From Pseudoalteromonas sp. EB27 (GTDB lineage Bacteria > Pseudomonadota > Gammaproteobacteria > Enterobacterales > Alteromonadaceae), in NCBI RefSeq assembly GCF_001974875.1, contig NZ_MTQD01000018.1, positions 1-64,000 on the forward strand: a stretch of DNA of 64,000 nucleotides, in the 5' to 3' direction. Shown in pieces: positions 1-7,194 of this stretch. The notes under the pieces are model-generated. The model made no database searches. It saw only the letters and a list, made by a program, of their open reading frames with translations, and was not told where the DNA came from. Each line of letters starts with the position of its first letter. Positions within the stretch are counted from its first letter, which is position 1. The position numbers were made by a program, and so were the translations under genes.

Positions 1-105
1 AAGTCTCTGAAGGGCCGTTGAAGACTACAACGTTGATAGGCAAGATGTGGAAGTGGTGTGAGCCATTAAGCTAACTTGTACTAATTACCCGTGAGGCTTA
101 ACCAT
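1..105 (+). rRNA. rrl: 23S ribosomal RNA, 3' end only
   Basis: The first ~105 bases match the conserved 3' terminus of bacterial 23S rRNA, including the segment at 83-105 that ends in a GAGGCTTAACC-like sequence. The rest of the gene lies left of the window. A 5S gene follows about 146 bases later in the same direction, as expected for an rrn operon. The exact 3' end is set by eye and may be off by a few bases. Confidence 0.93.
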
Positions 106-251
106 ACAACGCCAAACGCGTTTTATGTGATAGTGAAACAAGCGAAGAAGTTAATATAACTAAAGTAGATATTACTGAAAGACTTAAAAAATATTATCAG
201 ATATTTTCCAAATTCAGTTAGTGCGTAGCGATACGGATTAACGCCCAAATT

Positions 252-370
252 TGCTTGGTGACAATAGCGTTTTGGACCCACCTGATTCCATGCCGAACTC
301 AGTAGTGAAACGAAACAGCGCCGATGATAGTGTAGCATTTGCTATGTGAAAGTAGGACATTACCAGGCTT
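252..370 (+). rRNA. rrf: 5S ribosomal RNA
   Basis: A 119-base segment with the gammaproteobacterial 5S layout: the 5' strand TGCTTGGTGACAATAGCG pairs with the 3' end CCAGGCTT, and the conserved core around 279-302 (ACCTGATTCCATGCCGAACTC) is present. It lies downstream of the 23S end and is followed by an intrinsic terminator. A short open frame on the opposite strand across this region is meaningless. Confidence 0.95.
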
Positions 371-380
371 CAAATTGTAG

Positions 381-411
381 AAAGCCCGATTCGAAAGAGT
401 CGGGCTTTTTT
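381..411 (+). terminator. rrn operon intrinsic terminator
   Basis: AAAGCCCGATTC pairs with GAGTCGGGCTTT (one T-G wobble) around a GAAA tetraloop and runs into six T residues. This is a strong rho-independent terminator 10 bases after the 5S gene. The same hairpin occurs again at 625-655. Confidence 0.9.
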
Positions 412-530
412 ACGTCTGCAGAAAAGTAAAATGCGCGTAATTAATAGACACTCACATCAACACCTATCACGTAGGGCGAGCGAAGCGACTTCCGACGCTA
501 GAATCACACCAAAAGCCCTCAATATCTCTG

Positions 531-668
531 CACGCCGATAAGTATGTAGCATTTGCTAGGTGACTTTTTACCGCTGTGGGCACTCCGACATTCTACTGTG
601 TAGCGCACCGACTTCACATTGTAGAAAGCCCGATTCGAAAGAGTCGGGCTTTTTTACGTCTGCAGAAA
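531..668 (+). repeat. Decayed duplicate of the 5S 3' region and rrn terminator
   Basis: Bases 545-563 repeat the 5S interior segment at 331-349 with one mismatch in 19. Bases 612-668 repeat 368-424 with one mismatch in 57, including the whole terminator hairpin. Between these two blocks the copy has about 30 extra, unrelated bases, and the 5' half of the 5S is not recognisable. I read it as the remnant of a second 5S gene plus terminator, produced by tandem duplication or unequal recombination and then decayed. It is not a functional rRNA. Confidence 0.8.
625..655 (+). terminator. Second copy of the rrn terminator hairpin
   Basis: Identical 12-bp stem, GAAA loop and T tract to the terminator at 381-411, 244 bases further on. 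It is probably still functional as a back-up terminator for the rRNA operon. Confidence 0.8.
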
Positions 669-815
669 ATAATGCGTGAGTTATTATGGTTCATTTAATT
701 ATCCATTAAACACTCAACTGAATTGCATATTTAATTAGGTAGAGATACTTCTAATAAAGCACTAAAGAAAGCTGTACTATTACAGGTGTTTTAAAATAAC
801 TATAACGAGAAAAAT

Positions 816-1409
816 ATGAAATTATTAACTGCAGCAACTCTAATACTTGCTTCATCGACAGCTTTTTCACGCCCTGCACCTTTAGTGTCTATCCCTACTC
901 ATGATGCCTTTTTTAATAGTATTGCAGCGCATTGCGGTAAAGCTTTTGAAGGTGAAGTAGCGGTAGATAACGCGAAGGGGCCAAGCTCATTTACAGATAA
1001 AAAGCTGGTTATGCATGTACGTAAATGTAGCGAGACTGAGTTACAAGTACCGTTTCATGTAGGAGACGATGCATCACGTACGTGGATCATAACTAAAACG
1101 GGTAGTGGCTTGAGTTTAAAGCACGATCATCGTCATAAAGATGGAACAGACGACGCATCAACTATGTATGGTGGCCATACGCTTGATGCAGGGTTTGCGC
1201 AAATGCAGTCGTTTCCAGCAGATCAATACTCTAAAGAGTTATTCGTAAAAGAAGGCATTGCACAGTCTGTAGGTAATACATGGCAAATGTATATTTACCC
1301 AGAAGTATTTACTTATCGATTAATTCGCCAAGGACGTGAGTTTAAGGTGGATTTTGATTTAACGAAACCGATTACTCCACCATCAGCACCTTGGGGTTAT
1401 AAAGACTAA
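816..1409 (+). CDS. Secreted protein of unknown function
   Basis: A 197-residue protein with an N-terminal signal peptide (hydrophobic residues 3-17, likely cleavage after the AFS/SRP region near residue 18). The mature part contains two cysteines (residues ~40 and 71) that could form a disulfide and a His/Asp-rich segment near residues 102-110 (LKHDHRHKDGTDD). It probably resides in the periplasm. It is monocistronic and ends 3 bases from a convergent secreted-protein gene. I do not recognise a characterised family and do not assign a role. The ATG follows a purine-rich ACGAGAAAAAT sequence that could act as a weak ribosome site. Confidence 0.75.
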   Translation: MKLLTAATLILASSTAFSRPAPLVSIPTHDAFFNSIAAHCGKAFEGEVAVDNAKGPSSFTDKKLVMHVRKCSETELQVPFHVGDDASRTWIITKTGSGLSLKHDHRHKDGTDDASTMYGGHTLDAGFAQMQSFPADQYSKELFVKEGIAQSVGNTWQMYIYPEVFTYRLIRQGREFKVDFDLTKPITPPSAPWGYKD

Positions 1410-1411
1410 GG

Positions 1412-1792
1412 TTACTTACCCTTGTTTGTATCTTCTTTAGTTTCGCATTGTAGTAAAACACTTAAATCTGGTTGATAAGCACGTGGTTTTGTTGGAAAGC
1501 GCTCGTACTCTTGCACGCCTTCAAGTATTTTCAACATAAAGGTGTTGCCACGACATAGACGGTCAGCATGGCGTAATAAAAATACACTTTGATTGGTAAA
1601 GTGTTTGTAATCGTCTGACTGGATTTCTATTTTATAGTTGTCTTCGCCAATTTTTGTTTGGTAGTAATGCACTTTGTTGTCAAAGTCGTAGAGCTTCTCT
1701 GTTTCGGCTTTTTCGGCAAGTGCAGTATTTGCACTCGAAAGAGCCACCAGTGTAGCGCCTATAAATAAGCGTGGTGTGTTTATTCCTTTCAT
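1412..1792 (-). CDS. Small secreted protein of unknown function
   Basis: A 126-residue protein starting with a signal peptide (residues 1-26, cleavage likely after ANTALA). The mature region has two cysteines (residues ~80 and 115), is rich in Tyr, Lys and Asp, and ends in a charged tail. It is convergent with the secreted protein ending at 1409, with only 2 bases between the stop codons, and no terminator is visible between them. It resembles no family I can name. A second frame on the same strand (1680-1877) overlaps its start and is judged spurious. Confidence 0.65.
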   Translation of the reverse strand: MKGINTPRLFIGATLVALSSANTALAEKAETEKLYDFDNKVHYYQTKIGEDNYKIEIQSDDYKHFTNQSVFLLRHADRLCRGNTFMLKILEGVQEYERFPTKPRAYQPDLSVLLQCETKEDTNKGK

Positions 1793-1891
1793 AAAATGTA
1801 TCCTTTAATTTGCGAACTTTATACCCATTAATAAGAGTAATAAGATCGATTTCTTTACGTATTAGTCTAACACCCAAAAAGGGATAATGTG

Positions 1892-2332
1892 ATGTTCAAA
1901 CAAATAAAGCAGCTTTTTGCTGTATTCGATGATCAGGAACCTAGTATAGAGCAGCATGATTTAAAAACAGCGGTCGCTGCATTGCTTATTGAGGTTATGC
2001 GTGCTGATACTAAGCTTGACCATGATGAACAACGAACCCTGACTGTAACCTTAAAAAAATACTTTAATTTAACAGATGCAGAAGTTGAAGAGCTTACTAA
2101 TAACGCAGCAAGTAGTTTAGATGGTGCTATTGACTACTTTCAGTTTTCAAAACAAATTAATGAGCATTGTAGTGCAGTTCAGCGCATTGAAATAATAGAA
2201 CTGCTATGGCGCTTGGCTTATGCTGATGGAGAAATAGATCCCCAGGAGGACTACGTAATACGTAAAGTAGCGGGGCTTTTATATGTAACGCATACCGATT
2301 TTATCGCCGCAAAAATCGCGGCGACAAAGTAA
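1892..2332 (+). CDS. TerB-like (tellurite resistance/co-chaperone DjlA-type) helical protein
   Basis: A 146-residue all-helical cytoplasmic protein. Two related helical segments, around residues 26-60 (ALLIEVMRADTKLDHDEQ) and 100-125 (LLWRLAYADGEIDPQE), carry the acidic metal-binding-like repeats (ADxxLDxxE and ADGEIDxxE) typical of the TerB domain. The family is linked to metal or stress response, but stand-alone copies are uncharacterised. The start is taken at ATG 1892, spaced 8 bases from AAAAAGGG; a GTG at 1889 in the same frame is also possible. It stands alone rather than in a ter operon, so tellurite resistance should not be assumed. Confidence 0.8.
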   Translation: MFKQIKQLFAVFDDQEPSIEQHDLKTAVAALLIEVMRADTKLDHDEQRTLTVTLKKYFNLTDAEVEELTNNAASSLDGAIDYFQFSKQINEHCSAVQRIEIIELLWRLAYADGEIDPQEDYVIRKVAGLLYVTHTDFIAAKIAATK

Positions 2333-2349
2333 TTATTTAGGCGTGCAAG

Positions 2350-2916
2350 TTATTTTAACTTACTTGCAACGCTTACTAACTGATGAGCAAGTGCTGATAC
2401 TTTTTCAGCTGTAACAGGTTCATTAATTTGCCCACTTTCATCAAACAATGTGTGTACAGCGGGTACTGCAAGTTGATCGGCAAGCACTAACGATCCAATA
2501 CCACTTAATATATCTCGTACATGATTTAAACCGCGCAACCCACCAAGTCCACCTGGTGATGCTGAAAACAGCGCCACCACTTTATTACGAAAAGCAGGAA
2601 CAGCACCTTGCTCTGTACGCGATGCCCAATCAATCGTATTTTTAAGCGCTGCAGTTATAGAGCCGTTGTACTCCGGGCTTGCTAGTAAAATACCGTCAGC
2701 TGCACGTAGTTTGTCTTTTAAAAGCTGTACATCGCTTGGTGTACCTTGTGCTTCAATGTCTTCGTTAAATAGTGGGATGTTTAATCCGTTTAGTATTATT
2801 ACCTCTACTTCAGCACCTGTTTGTAGAGCAAAACGTGCTGCCTCATTAATAATTTTTTGATTAAAGCTTTCTTGGCGAAGGCTCCCTGCTAGGGCAATAA
2901 TTTTTGGTGCTGACAT
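2350..2916 (-). CDS. NADPH-dependent FMN reductase (quinone/chromate reductase family)
   Basis: A 188-residue flavodoxin-like oxidoreductase. The phosphate-binding loop GSLRQESFN (residues 11-19) and the SPEYNGSITAALKNTIDW block (~80-97) are the FMN-binding signatures of the NADPH-dependent FMN reductase family, which includes ChrR/YieF quinone reductases. It should transfer electrons from NAD(P)H to flavin, quinones or other acceptors in the cytoplasm. It diverges from a LysR-type regulator, with a perfect 10-bp inverted repeat between them, so it is the likely regulatory target. The physiological substrate cannot be told from sequence. Confidence 0.88.
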   Translation of the reverse strand: MSAPKIIALAGSLRQESFNQKIINEAARFALQTGAEVEVIILNGLNIPLFNEDIEAQGTPSDVQLLKDKLRAADGILLASPEYNGSITAALKNTIDWASRTEQGAVPAFRNKVVALFSASPGGLGGLRGLNHVRDILSGIGSLVLADQLAVPAVHTLFDESGQINEPVTAEKVSALAHQLVSVASKLK

Positions 2917-2995
2917 GTTAGTGACCTTTTAGTGTTTAAACTTACAACGCTAATGTAGCAAAATTTTGCTTGTAGAAAACCCCAATAAACGCAAC

Positions 2996-3021
2996 ACTTA
3001 TGTGCGTAAATGCACATAAGT
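2996..3021. promoter_or_regulatory. Perfect inverted repeat, likely LysR-type operator
   Basis: ACTTATGTGC and its exact reverse complement GCACATAAGT are separated by GTAAAT. The repeat includes a T-N11-A element of the kind used by LysR-type regulators. It sits between the FMN reductase gene and the divergent lysR gene, ending 14 bases before the regulator's proposed ATG, so it probably mediates autorepression and target control. There is no T tract, so it is not a terminator. Confidence 0.65.
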
Positions 3022-3035
3022 ATAAGGTAAGCAGC

Positions 3036-3935
3036 ATGGCGATAAAATTTGAAGATTGGCAAGACGTCAAAGTAGCGTTTGAAGTAGCACGATTAGGCAC
3101 GTTAACGGCGGCGGCAGAAGAGCTTAATGTGCACCACAGCACAGTTCTTAGGCGAATTAATAATCTTGAAAAAAACTTAAATACACGCCTTTTTCATCGC
3201 CATGCCCGTGGTTACAAGGTTACTGAGATTGGCACCAAATTATTTGCAACAGCACAAACTATCCATAGCTCCTTAGAGCAGTTACATAACGATATAGCAG
3301 CGGCCGATAGCACTCTTAGAGGGAGTTTATTACTAACGACGGTAAGTGGTTTTATGGATGTACTTGGTGATGTATGTGAGCAATTTCAGGCACTACATCC
3401 ACAAGTGCAGCTTGAGGTTATTTTAGAACAAAAAAGGTTAAGACTTGATCACGGACAAGCACATATTGCAGTGCGTGCAGGCCCAAGACCTGATGAGGGC
3501 GATTATATTGCTCAGCATTTAGCGCAGCTTTCATCGGGTTTATACGCTAATAAACGTTACATCAATAAATACGGCATGCCTAAATTATTAAGTGATTTAC
3601 AACAACATAATTTTGTATCAGGTGTGGCGGGTTTTAATGCCCGCGTGCCTTATTTTGCATGGGCTGATGAACATATTCCCGCATCGCAAATAAAGCTGCG
3701 AGTGTCTGAAACCGCAGAAGCAACTCGTGCAATAATTAAAGGGCTAGGCATTGGCGGATTACAACATGATGTGGCGGCGCAATATTCTGATTTAGTACCT
3801 ATATTACACAGTGAGTTAAGCTGGCCTACAGATGTATGGTTAGTCACGCATCACCTAGTACATCGCACTGCTAAAGTACAAGCTTTTGCAGGGTTGTTAA
3901 AAACACACTTTAGTAAGTTGGCTGCTAATCAATAA
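3036..3935 (+). CDS. LysR-family transcriptional regulator
   Basis: A 299-residue DNA-binding regulator. The N-terminal winged helix-turn-helix (residues ~5-62) contains GTLTAAAEELNVHHSTVLRR and LFHRHARGYKVTEIG; the C-terminal ~200 residues form the periplasmic-binding-like effector domain. The start is placed at ATG 3036 with upstream AAGGT at 3024-3028. An in-frame ATG at 3000 would put the first codons inside the palindromic operator and is less likely. Divergent from the FMN reductase gene, which it likely controls. The effector is unknown. Confidence 0.88.
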   Translation: MAIKFEDWQDVKVAFEVARLGTLTAAAEELNVHHSTVLRRINNLEKNLNTRLFHRHARGYKVTEIGTKLFATAQTIHSSLEQLHNDIAAADSTLRGSLLLTTVSGFMDVLGDVCEQFQALHPQVQLEVILEQKRLRLDHGQAHIAVRAGPRPDEGDYIAQHLAQLSSGLYANKRYINKYGMPKLLSDLQQHNFVSGVAGFNARVPYFAWADEHIPASQIKLRVSETAEATRAIIKGLGIGGLQHDVAAQYSDLVPILHSELSWPTDVWLVTHHLVHRTAKVQAFAGLLKTHFSKLAANQ

Positions 3936-3956
3936 TTTTAGCTGTGTTTTGGATGA

Positions 3957-5513
3957 TTATAGTGTTTTTTTTACTTCTATCCCTATGCGTTTAGCCAAGC
4001 GTACTAAGTTAGCTCTATCTAATTCAAGCACTCTTGCTGCTGCTGACCAGTTGTAGTTATGCTTCTTTAATTGCTCAGTAATTACGTTGTATTGCAACGA
4101 TTCTACAGCTTGCTTTAAAGGTTGGTTGATTAAGGTGTTGGTTGTACTTTGGCTTGCTACTAAAGAGTTTTTCGGTGCACTCGGTGTTAAATCACAGTGC
4201 TCGCTTGTAATGGTTATTATTGGATTTTGCCATTGGCTTTGTTTTGCTTTTAGGGCGCTGCGGCTAATAACATGCTCAAGCTCGCGAACGTTACCTGGCC
4301 AGTTGTATTGATTAAGCGATACTTGCGCTTCAGGGCTCAGTTTTAATTGTTTTATCCCTAGTTTACGGGCTGTTTGCTCAATAAAATAACCAGCTAAGAG
4401 TGTTATGTCGTGCTCCCGTTTACTAAGTGGTGGCACAGTAATAGGGTAGACACTGAGGCGATGGTATAAATCGGCTCTAAAGCGACCTTGTTCTACTTCT
4501 TCTTTTAAATTTCTGTTGGTTGCGGCAACGACGCGTACATCTACGTACTTTGGCGTGTCTTCTCCTACCGTTTGTATTTCGCCGCTTTGTAGCACTCGTA
4601 ATAATTTACTTTGCATGGCAAGAGGCAGTTCGCCAATTTCATCTAAAAATAACGTGCCTCCATCAGCTAATTGAAATTTACCTTGGCGCGAATTTTGTGC
4701 GCCTGTAAAAGCCCCTTTTGCATGACCAAAAAATTCACTTTCGGCAAGATTCTCAGGGAGCGATGCACAATTTAAGTGAATAAGCGGTTGATCTTTTCGA
4801 GCTGAATTTAAGTGAATATTACGCGCAACAAGTTCTTTCCCTACCCCTGTTTCACCTAATATAAGCACGCTAAAATTAGATGCTGCAACGAGTTTAATTT
4901 CGTTTTTAAGTGTTTGCATTAGCGGGCTTTGACCAATAATTTCACCGCCGTCCCGTGTTAACGCTTCACGATTTAGTTCTTGCACTAATGCACTTGAGTG
5001 CTGTGCATGCTGTTTGTAATGGGCAAGCTCTAAAGCTGTTTTAAAGTGCGCACTACACAGCGTTTGTAAGGTATTGAGTGTATCAGCGCTTATGCTGTTA
5101 AATGCATTGGCGTTAAGGCTATCAAACGTAAGTACGCCAAGTAGCGCGTTTTTATCATAAAGAGGTAAGCCTAAACATGCATGTACCGGTATGTCGCCAG
5201 TTTTAGCTAATAGTAATCCGTCGTATGGATCGGGTAGCGGGCAGTCGTGCGCAAATTGTAACGCGAGTGTGCTTTTGCAAATAGCTTCTAGGCGAGGGTG
5301 TTCTACTATTTTAAATCGTCTGCCAAGACTGTCGGACATTAACCCTTTAATTGCCAGTGGTTTTAATTGCTCGCCCTGAAGCACTAATAACGCACTTGCA
5401 TCACTAGGAATTACCCGCTCAACCGTTGCTAGTAATTGATCAAAGCTATGCTCGTGTAGTGTACTTTGAGCAAGCTCTAGAGCAACTTGTGTAAGGTTGA
5501 ATTGCTGGTCCAT
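3957..5513 (-). CDS. norR: NorR, nitric oxide-responsive sigma-54 activator
   Basis: A 518-residue enhancer-binding protein with the NorR architecture: GAF domain (residues ~20-170), AAA+ domain with Walker A GETGVGKE (220-227), GAFTGA sigma-54 contact loop (267-272), and a C-terminal Fis-type helix-turn-helix (NYNWSAAARVLELDRANLVRL). The GAF domain aligns with E. coli NorR, including RRF, HPRLEAI and LPDPYDGL blocks near the non-heme iron site that senses NO. ATG 5513 gives the same N-terminal length as E. coli NorR; an upstream in-frame ATG at 5561 would add 16 residues and run through the proposed NorR boxes. It is divergent from the NO-defence genes it should activate. Confidence 0.93.
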   Translation of the reverse strand: MDQQFNLTQVALELAQSTLHEHSFDQLLATVERVIPSDASALLVLQGEQLKPLAIKGLMSDSLGRRFKIVEHPRLEAICKSTLALQFAHDCPLPDPYDGLLLAKTGDIPVHACLGLPLYDKNALLGVLTFDSLNANAFNSISADTLNTLQTLCSAHFKTALELAHYKQHAQHSSALVQELNREALTRDGGEIIGQSPLMQTLKNEIKLVAASNFSVLILGETGVGKELVARNIHLNSARKDQPLIHLNCASLPENLAESEFFGHAKGAFTGAQNSRQGKFQLADGGTLFLDEIGELPLAMQSKLLRVLQSGEIQTVGEDTPKYVDVRVVAATNRNLKEEVEQGRFRADLYHRLSVYPITVPPLSKREHDITLLAGYFIEQTARKLGIKQLKLSPEAQVSLNQYNWPGNVRELEHVISRSALKAKQSQWQNPIITITSEHCDLTPSAPKNSLVASQSTTNTLINQPLKQAVESLQYNVITEQLKKHNYNWSAAARVLELDRANLVRLAKRIGIEVKKTL

Positions 5514-5524
5514 GTCAAAATGAC
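5514..5524. promoter_or_regulatory. Candidate NorR binding box 1
   Basis: GTCAAAATGAC fits the NorR consensus GT-N7-AC and has a palindromic GTCA/TGAC frame. It directly abuts the proposed norR start codon and lies about 98 bases upstream of the -24 element at 5622, a usual enhancer distance. Confidence 0.6.
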
Positions 5525-5556
5525 CTATTCGTGTTTTATGAGTTAATTTATAGTAG

Positions 5557-5567
5557 GTCATAAAGAC
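5557..5567. promoter_or_regulatory. Candidate NorR binding box 2
   Basis: GTCATAAAGAC also fits GT-N7-AC. It lies 43 bases from box 1 and ~55 bases upstream of the candidate sigma-54 promoter. Two boxes of the same form in a 54-base span next to norR make a chance match unlikely, though binding is not shown. Confidence 0.6.
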
Positions 5568-5621
5568 TCATAGTGTAAAGTAGTTTAATTTAACTTATTG
5601 AATTTAGTTAATTAAATTTTT

Positions 5622-5637
5622 TGGCACAGTATGTGTA
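5622..5637 (+). promoter_or_regulatory. Possible sigma-54 promoter for the NO-defence genes
   Basis: TGGCAC at 5622-5627 is a perfect -24 element. Five bases later GTGTA stands where TTGCA would be expected, so the -12 element is poor. Position (about 35-50 bases before the first gene) and the upstream NorR boxes support the call, the -12 mismatch weakens it. Confidence 0.4.
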
Positions 5638-5672
5638 ATAGCTAAGTAACGTAGTTAGTTACAGAGGTCGCT

Positions 5673-5942
5673 ATGAACACACTAATGCTGAATAATTTAA
5701 ACAATCAAACACAGTTCAGTTCACTATACGAAACAGTATTATTTGCTGCCAATACTGCATTGCTCGTGAGTTTAGTATGTATTTCGGCCAGTATTTTAAT
5801 TAGTTACCCGTTTGCTGAATACTTTTCTATGGCGATGCAAGTATCAGCTCATATTGGCACTATTGTTATTGCTGCTATTTTAAAAGTAAGTTACGTACTG
5901 CGCTGTGTTGCACAACATGGTTTAGGGCAGGAGGTACGATAA
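5673..5942 (+). CDS. Small two-helix membrane protein of the NO-defence operon
   Basis: An 89-residue protein with two predicted membrane helices (about residues 27-47 and 55-77) and short charged ends. It is preceded by AGAGG at 5661-5665 and its stop codon overlaps the nnrS start (TAATG), so the two are translationally coupled. Its place as first gene after the NorR control region suggests a helper role for NnrS or NO stress. I know no characterised homologue and infer the link only from position. Confidence 0.75.
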   Translation: MNTLMLNNLNNQTQFSSLYETVLFAANTALLVSLVCISASILISYPFAEYFSMAMQVSAHIGTIVIAAILKVSYVLRCVAQHGLGQEVR

Positions 5943-7174
5943 TGCTCCCTATAAACTTAACTGAGCCAATGCCAGCACGAGTGGCTATTCATCAAGTATC
6001 TCGATGGCCGTTATGGATGCTCGCTTTTAGACCTTTCTTTTTAGGCGGTGGCTTATTGGCATTTTTGTCGGTGGGGTATTGGCTACTTATTTTAACAGGC
6101 CATGCAAGTTGGCACTTATCGATACCTGCGACATTATGGCACGCGCACGAAATGCTGTTTGGCTTTGCAGGAGTTGTAGCTGTTGGCTTTTTACTTACCG
6201 CAGCACAAACATGGACAGGCGTTGCGAGCATAAGTGGCAAAGCTCTTATGTGGCTTACGTTTATATGGCTTGCAGCGCGCTTAGCCTTTTTTGTGATATT
6301 GCCCGATATTGCTCATTTTAATTTATATGCTGCACTTACATTACAAGTTATTTGGTGGCTAGGCGCCATAGCTGTATTGGCTAATATGTTATTAAAAGCC
6401 AATAGCAAAAGTAACTATCCGTTTTTAGCTATTTTAGCTGTGCTTTGTGGGCTCAATGTATTGTATTTAATACTCATTTTACAGCAAAACATGCAGCTTG
6501 CACTTGGTGTGGTTGATACCGCAGTACTCGTCATTACTTTACTAGTTGGCATTGTTGCGGGTCGCGTTTTACCATTTTTTACCGCTAAAGGTCTGGGTTT
6601 AACCGAGCAAGTTCGCACGCCTAAAATAGATAAAGCAGTGATGTATTTATCTATTGTGGTTATCACTTTATTTTTTATCAACAAGTTGTTTTTGAACACG
6701 ATTAACCCTGCGTTAGTTGTTGCAACTGTTGCTGCGCTTCACCTGCTTAGGGCTGGTTTTTGGTGGGACAGCAAGGTATTGAGAGTGCCGTTGTTATGGT
6801 CTTTGCATTTCTCCTACCTTACGTTAGGCGTAGGGTTAATGATGGTTGCATTCAGCTTTTATAGCAGTGCAATACAATTTAAAGATGCGCTGCACTTAAT
6901 CACTATTGGCACAATAGGTATGATGATTTTAGCAATGATGACGCGTGTATCACATGGTCATACAGGGCGGACACTCACTATTCCTCATTACATGGCTGTT
7001 GCTTTTGCGTTTTTGCTTGTGGCCGCTATTACTCGTTCATTACTCCCTTTTATTATTGGGCCTCACCTTGCTTGGCAAATAAGTGCTGTGCTGTGGTTAG
7101 TGGCTTTTTTATTATTTTTAATTCACTGCACACCTATATTAACGCGGCGTCGTGTTGATGGGCGTCGTGATTAG
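5942..7174 (+). CDS. nnrS: NnrS family heme/copper membrane protein
   Basis: A 410-residue polytopic membrane protein with about 12 predicted helices. It carries the NnrS signatures near the N-terminus (LAFRPFFLGGG and LWHAHEMLFGFAGVVAVGFLLTA-type block, residues ~28-90) and a late MTRVSHGHTGR motif (~residues 335-345). NnrS proteins are linked to relief of nitrosative stress, lowering damage from iron-nitrosyl complexes. It starts at an ATG overlapping the previous stop by one base and is followed 20 bases later by hmp, consistent with a NorR-controlled operon. Confidence 0.92.
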   Translation: MLPINLTEPMPARVAIHQVSRWPLWMLAFRPFFLGGGLLAFLSVGYWLLILTGHASWHLSIPATLWHAHEMLFGFAGVVAVGFLLTAAQTWTGVASISGKALMWLTFIWLAARLAFFVILPDIAHFNLYAALTLQVIWWLGAIAVLANMLLKANSKSNYPFLAILAVLCGLNVLYLILILQQNMQLALGVVDTAVLVITLLVGIVAGRVLPFFTAKGLGLTEQVRTPKIDKAVMYLSIVVITLFFINKLFLNTINPALVVATVAALHLLRAGFWWDSKVLRVPLLWSLHFSYLTLGVGLMMVAFSFYSSAIQFKDALHLITIGTIGMMILAMMTRVSHGHTGRTLTIPHYMAVAFAFLLVAAITRSLLPFIIGPHLAWQISAVLWLVAFLLFLIHCTPILTRRRVDGRRD

Positions 7175-7194
7175 TTCATCCATAGGAAACACAT

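Larger units (their letters stand above)
412..815. other. Non-coding stretch between rRNA operon and first gene
   Basis: No credible coding sequence on either strand. It holds the 5S/terminator remnant (531-668). The rest is AT-rich sequence before the secreted-protein gene at 816, with a possible -10 element TACTAT at 775-780. Confidence 0.6.

Noticed and set aside
123..338. 71-codon open frame on the minus strand across the 23S-5S spacer and 5S gene
   Set aside because: It covers the 5S rRNA gene antisense; rRNA structure explains the sequence and no protein-like features are seen.
1680..1877. 65-codon minus-strand frame overlapping the small secreted protein gene
   Set aside because: It runs through the signal-peptide region of the real gene in another frame and has no ribosome site or plausible product.
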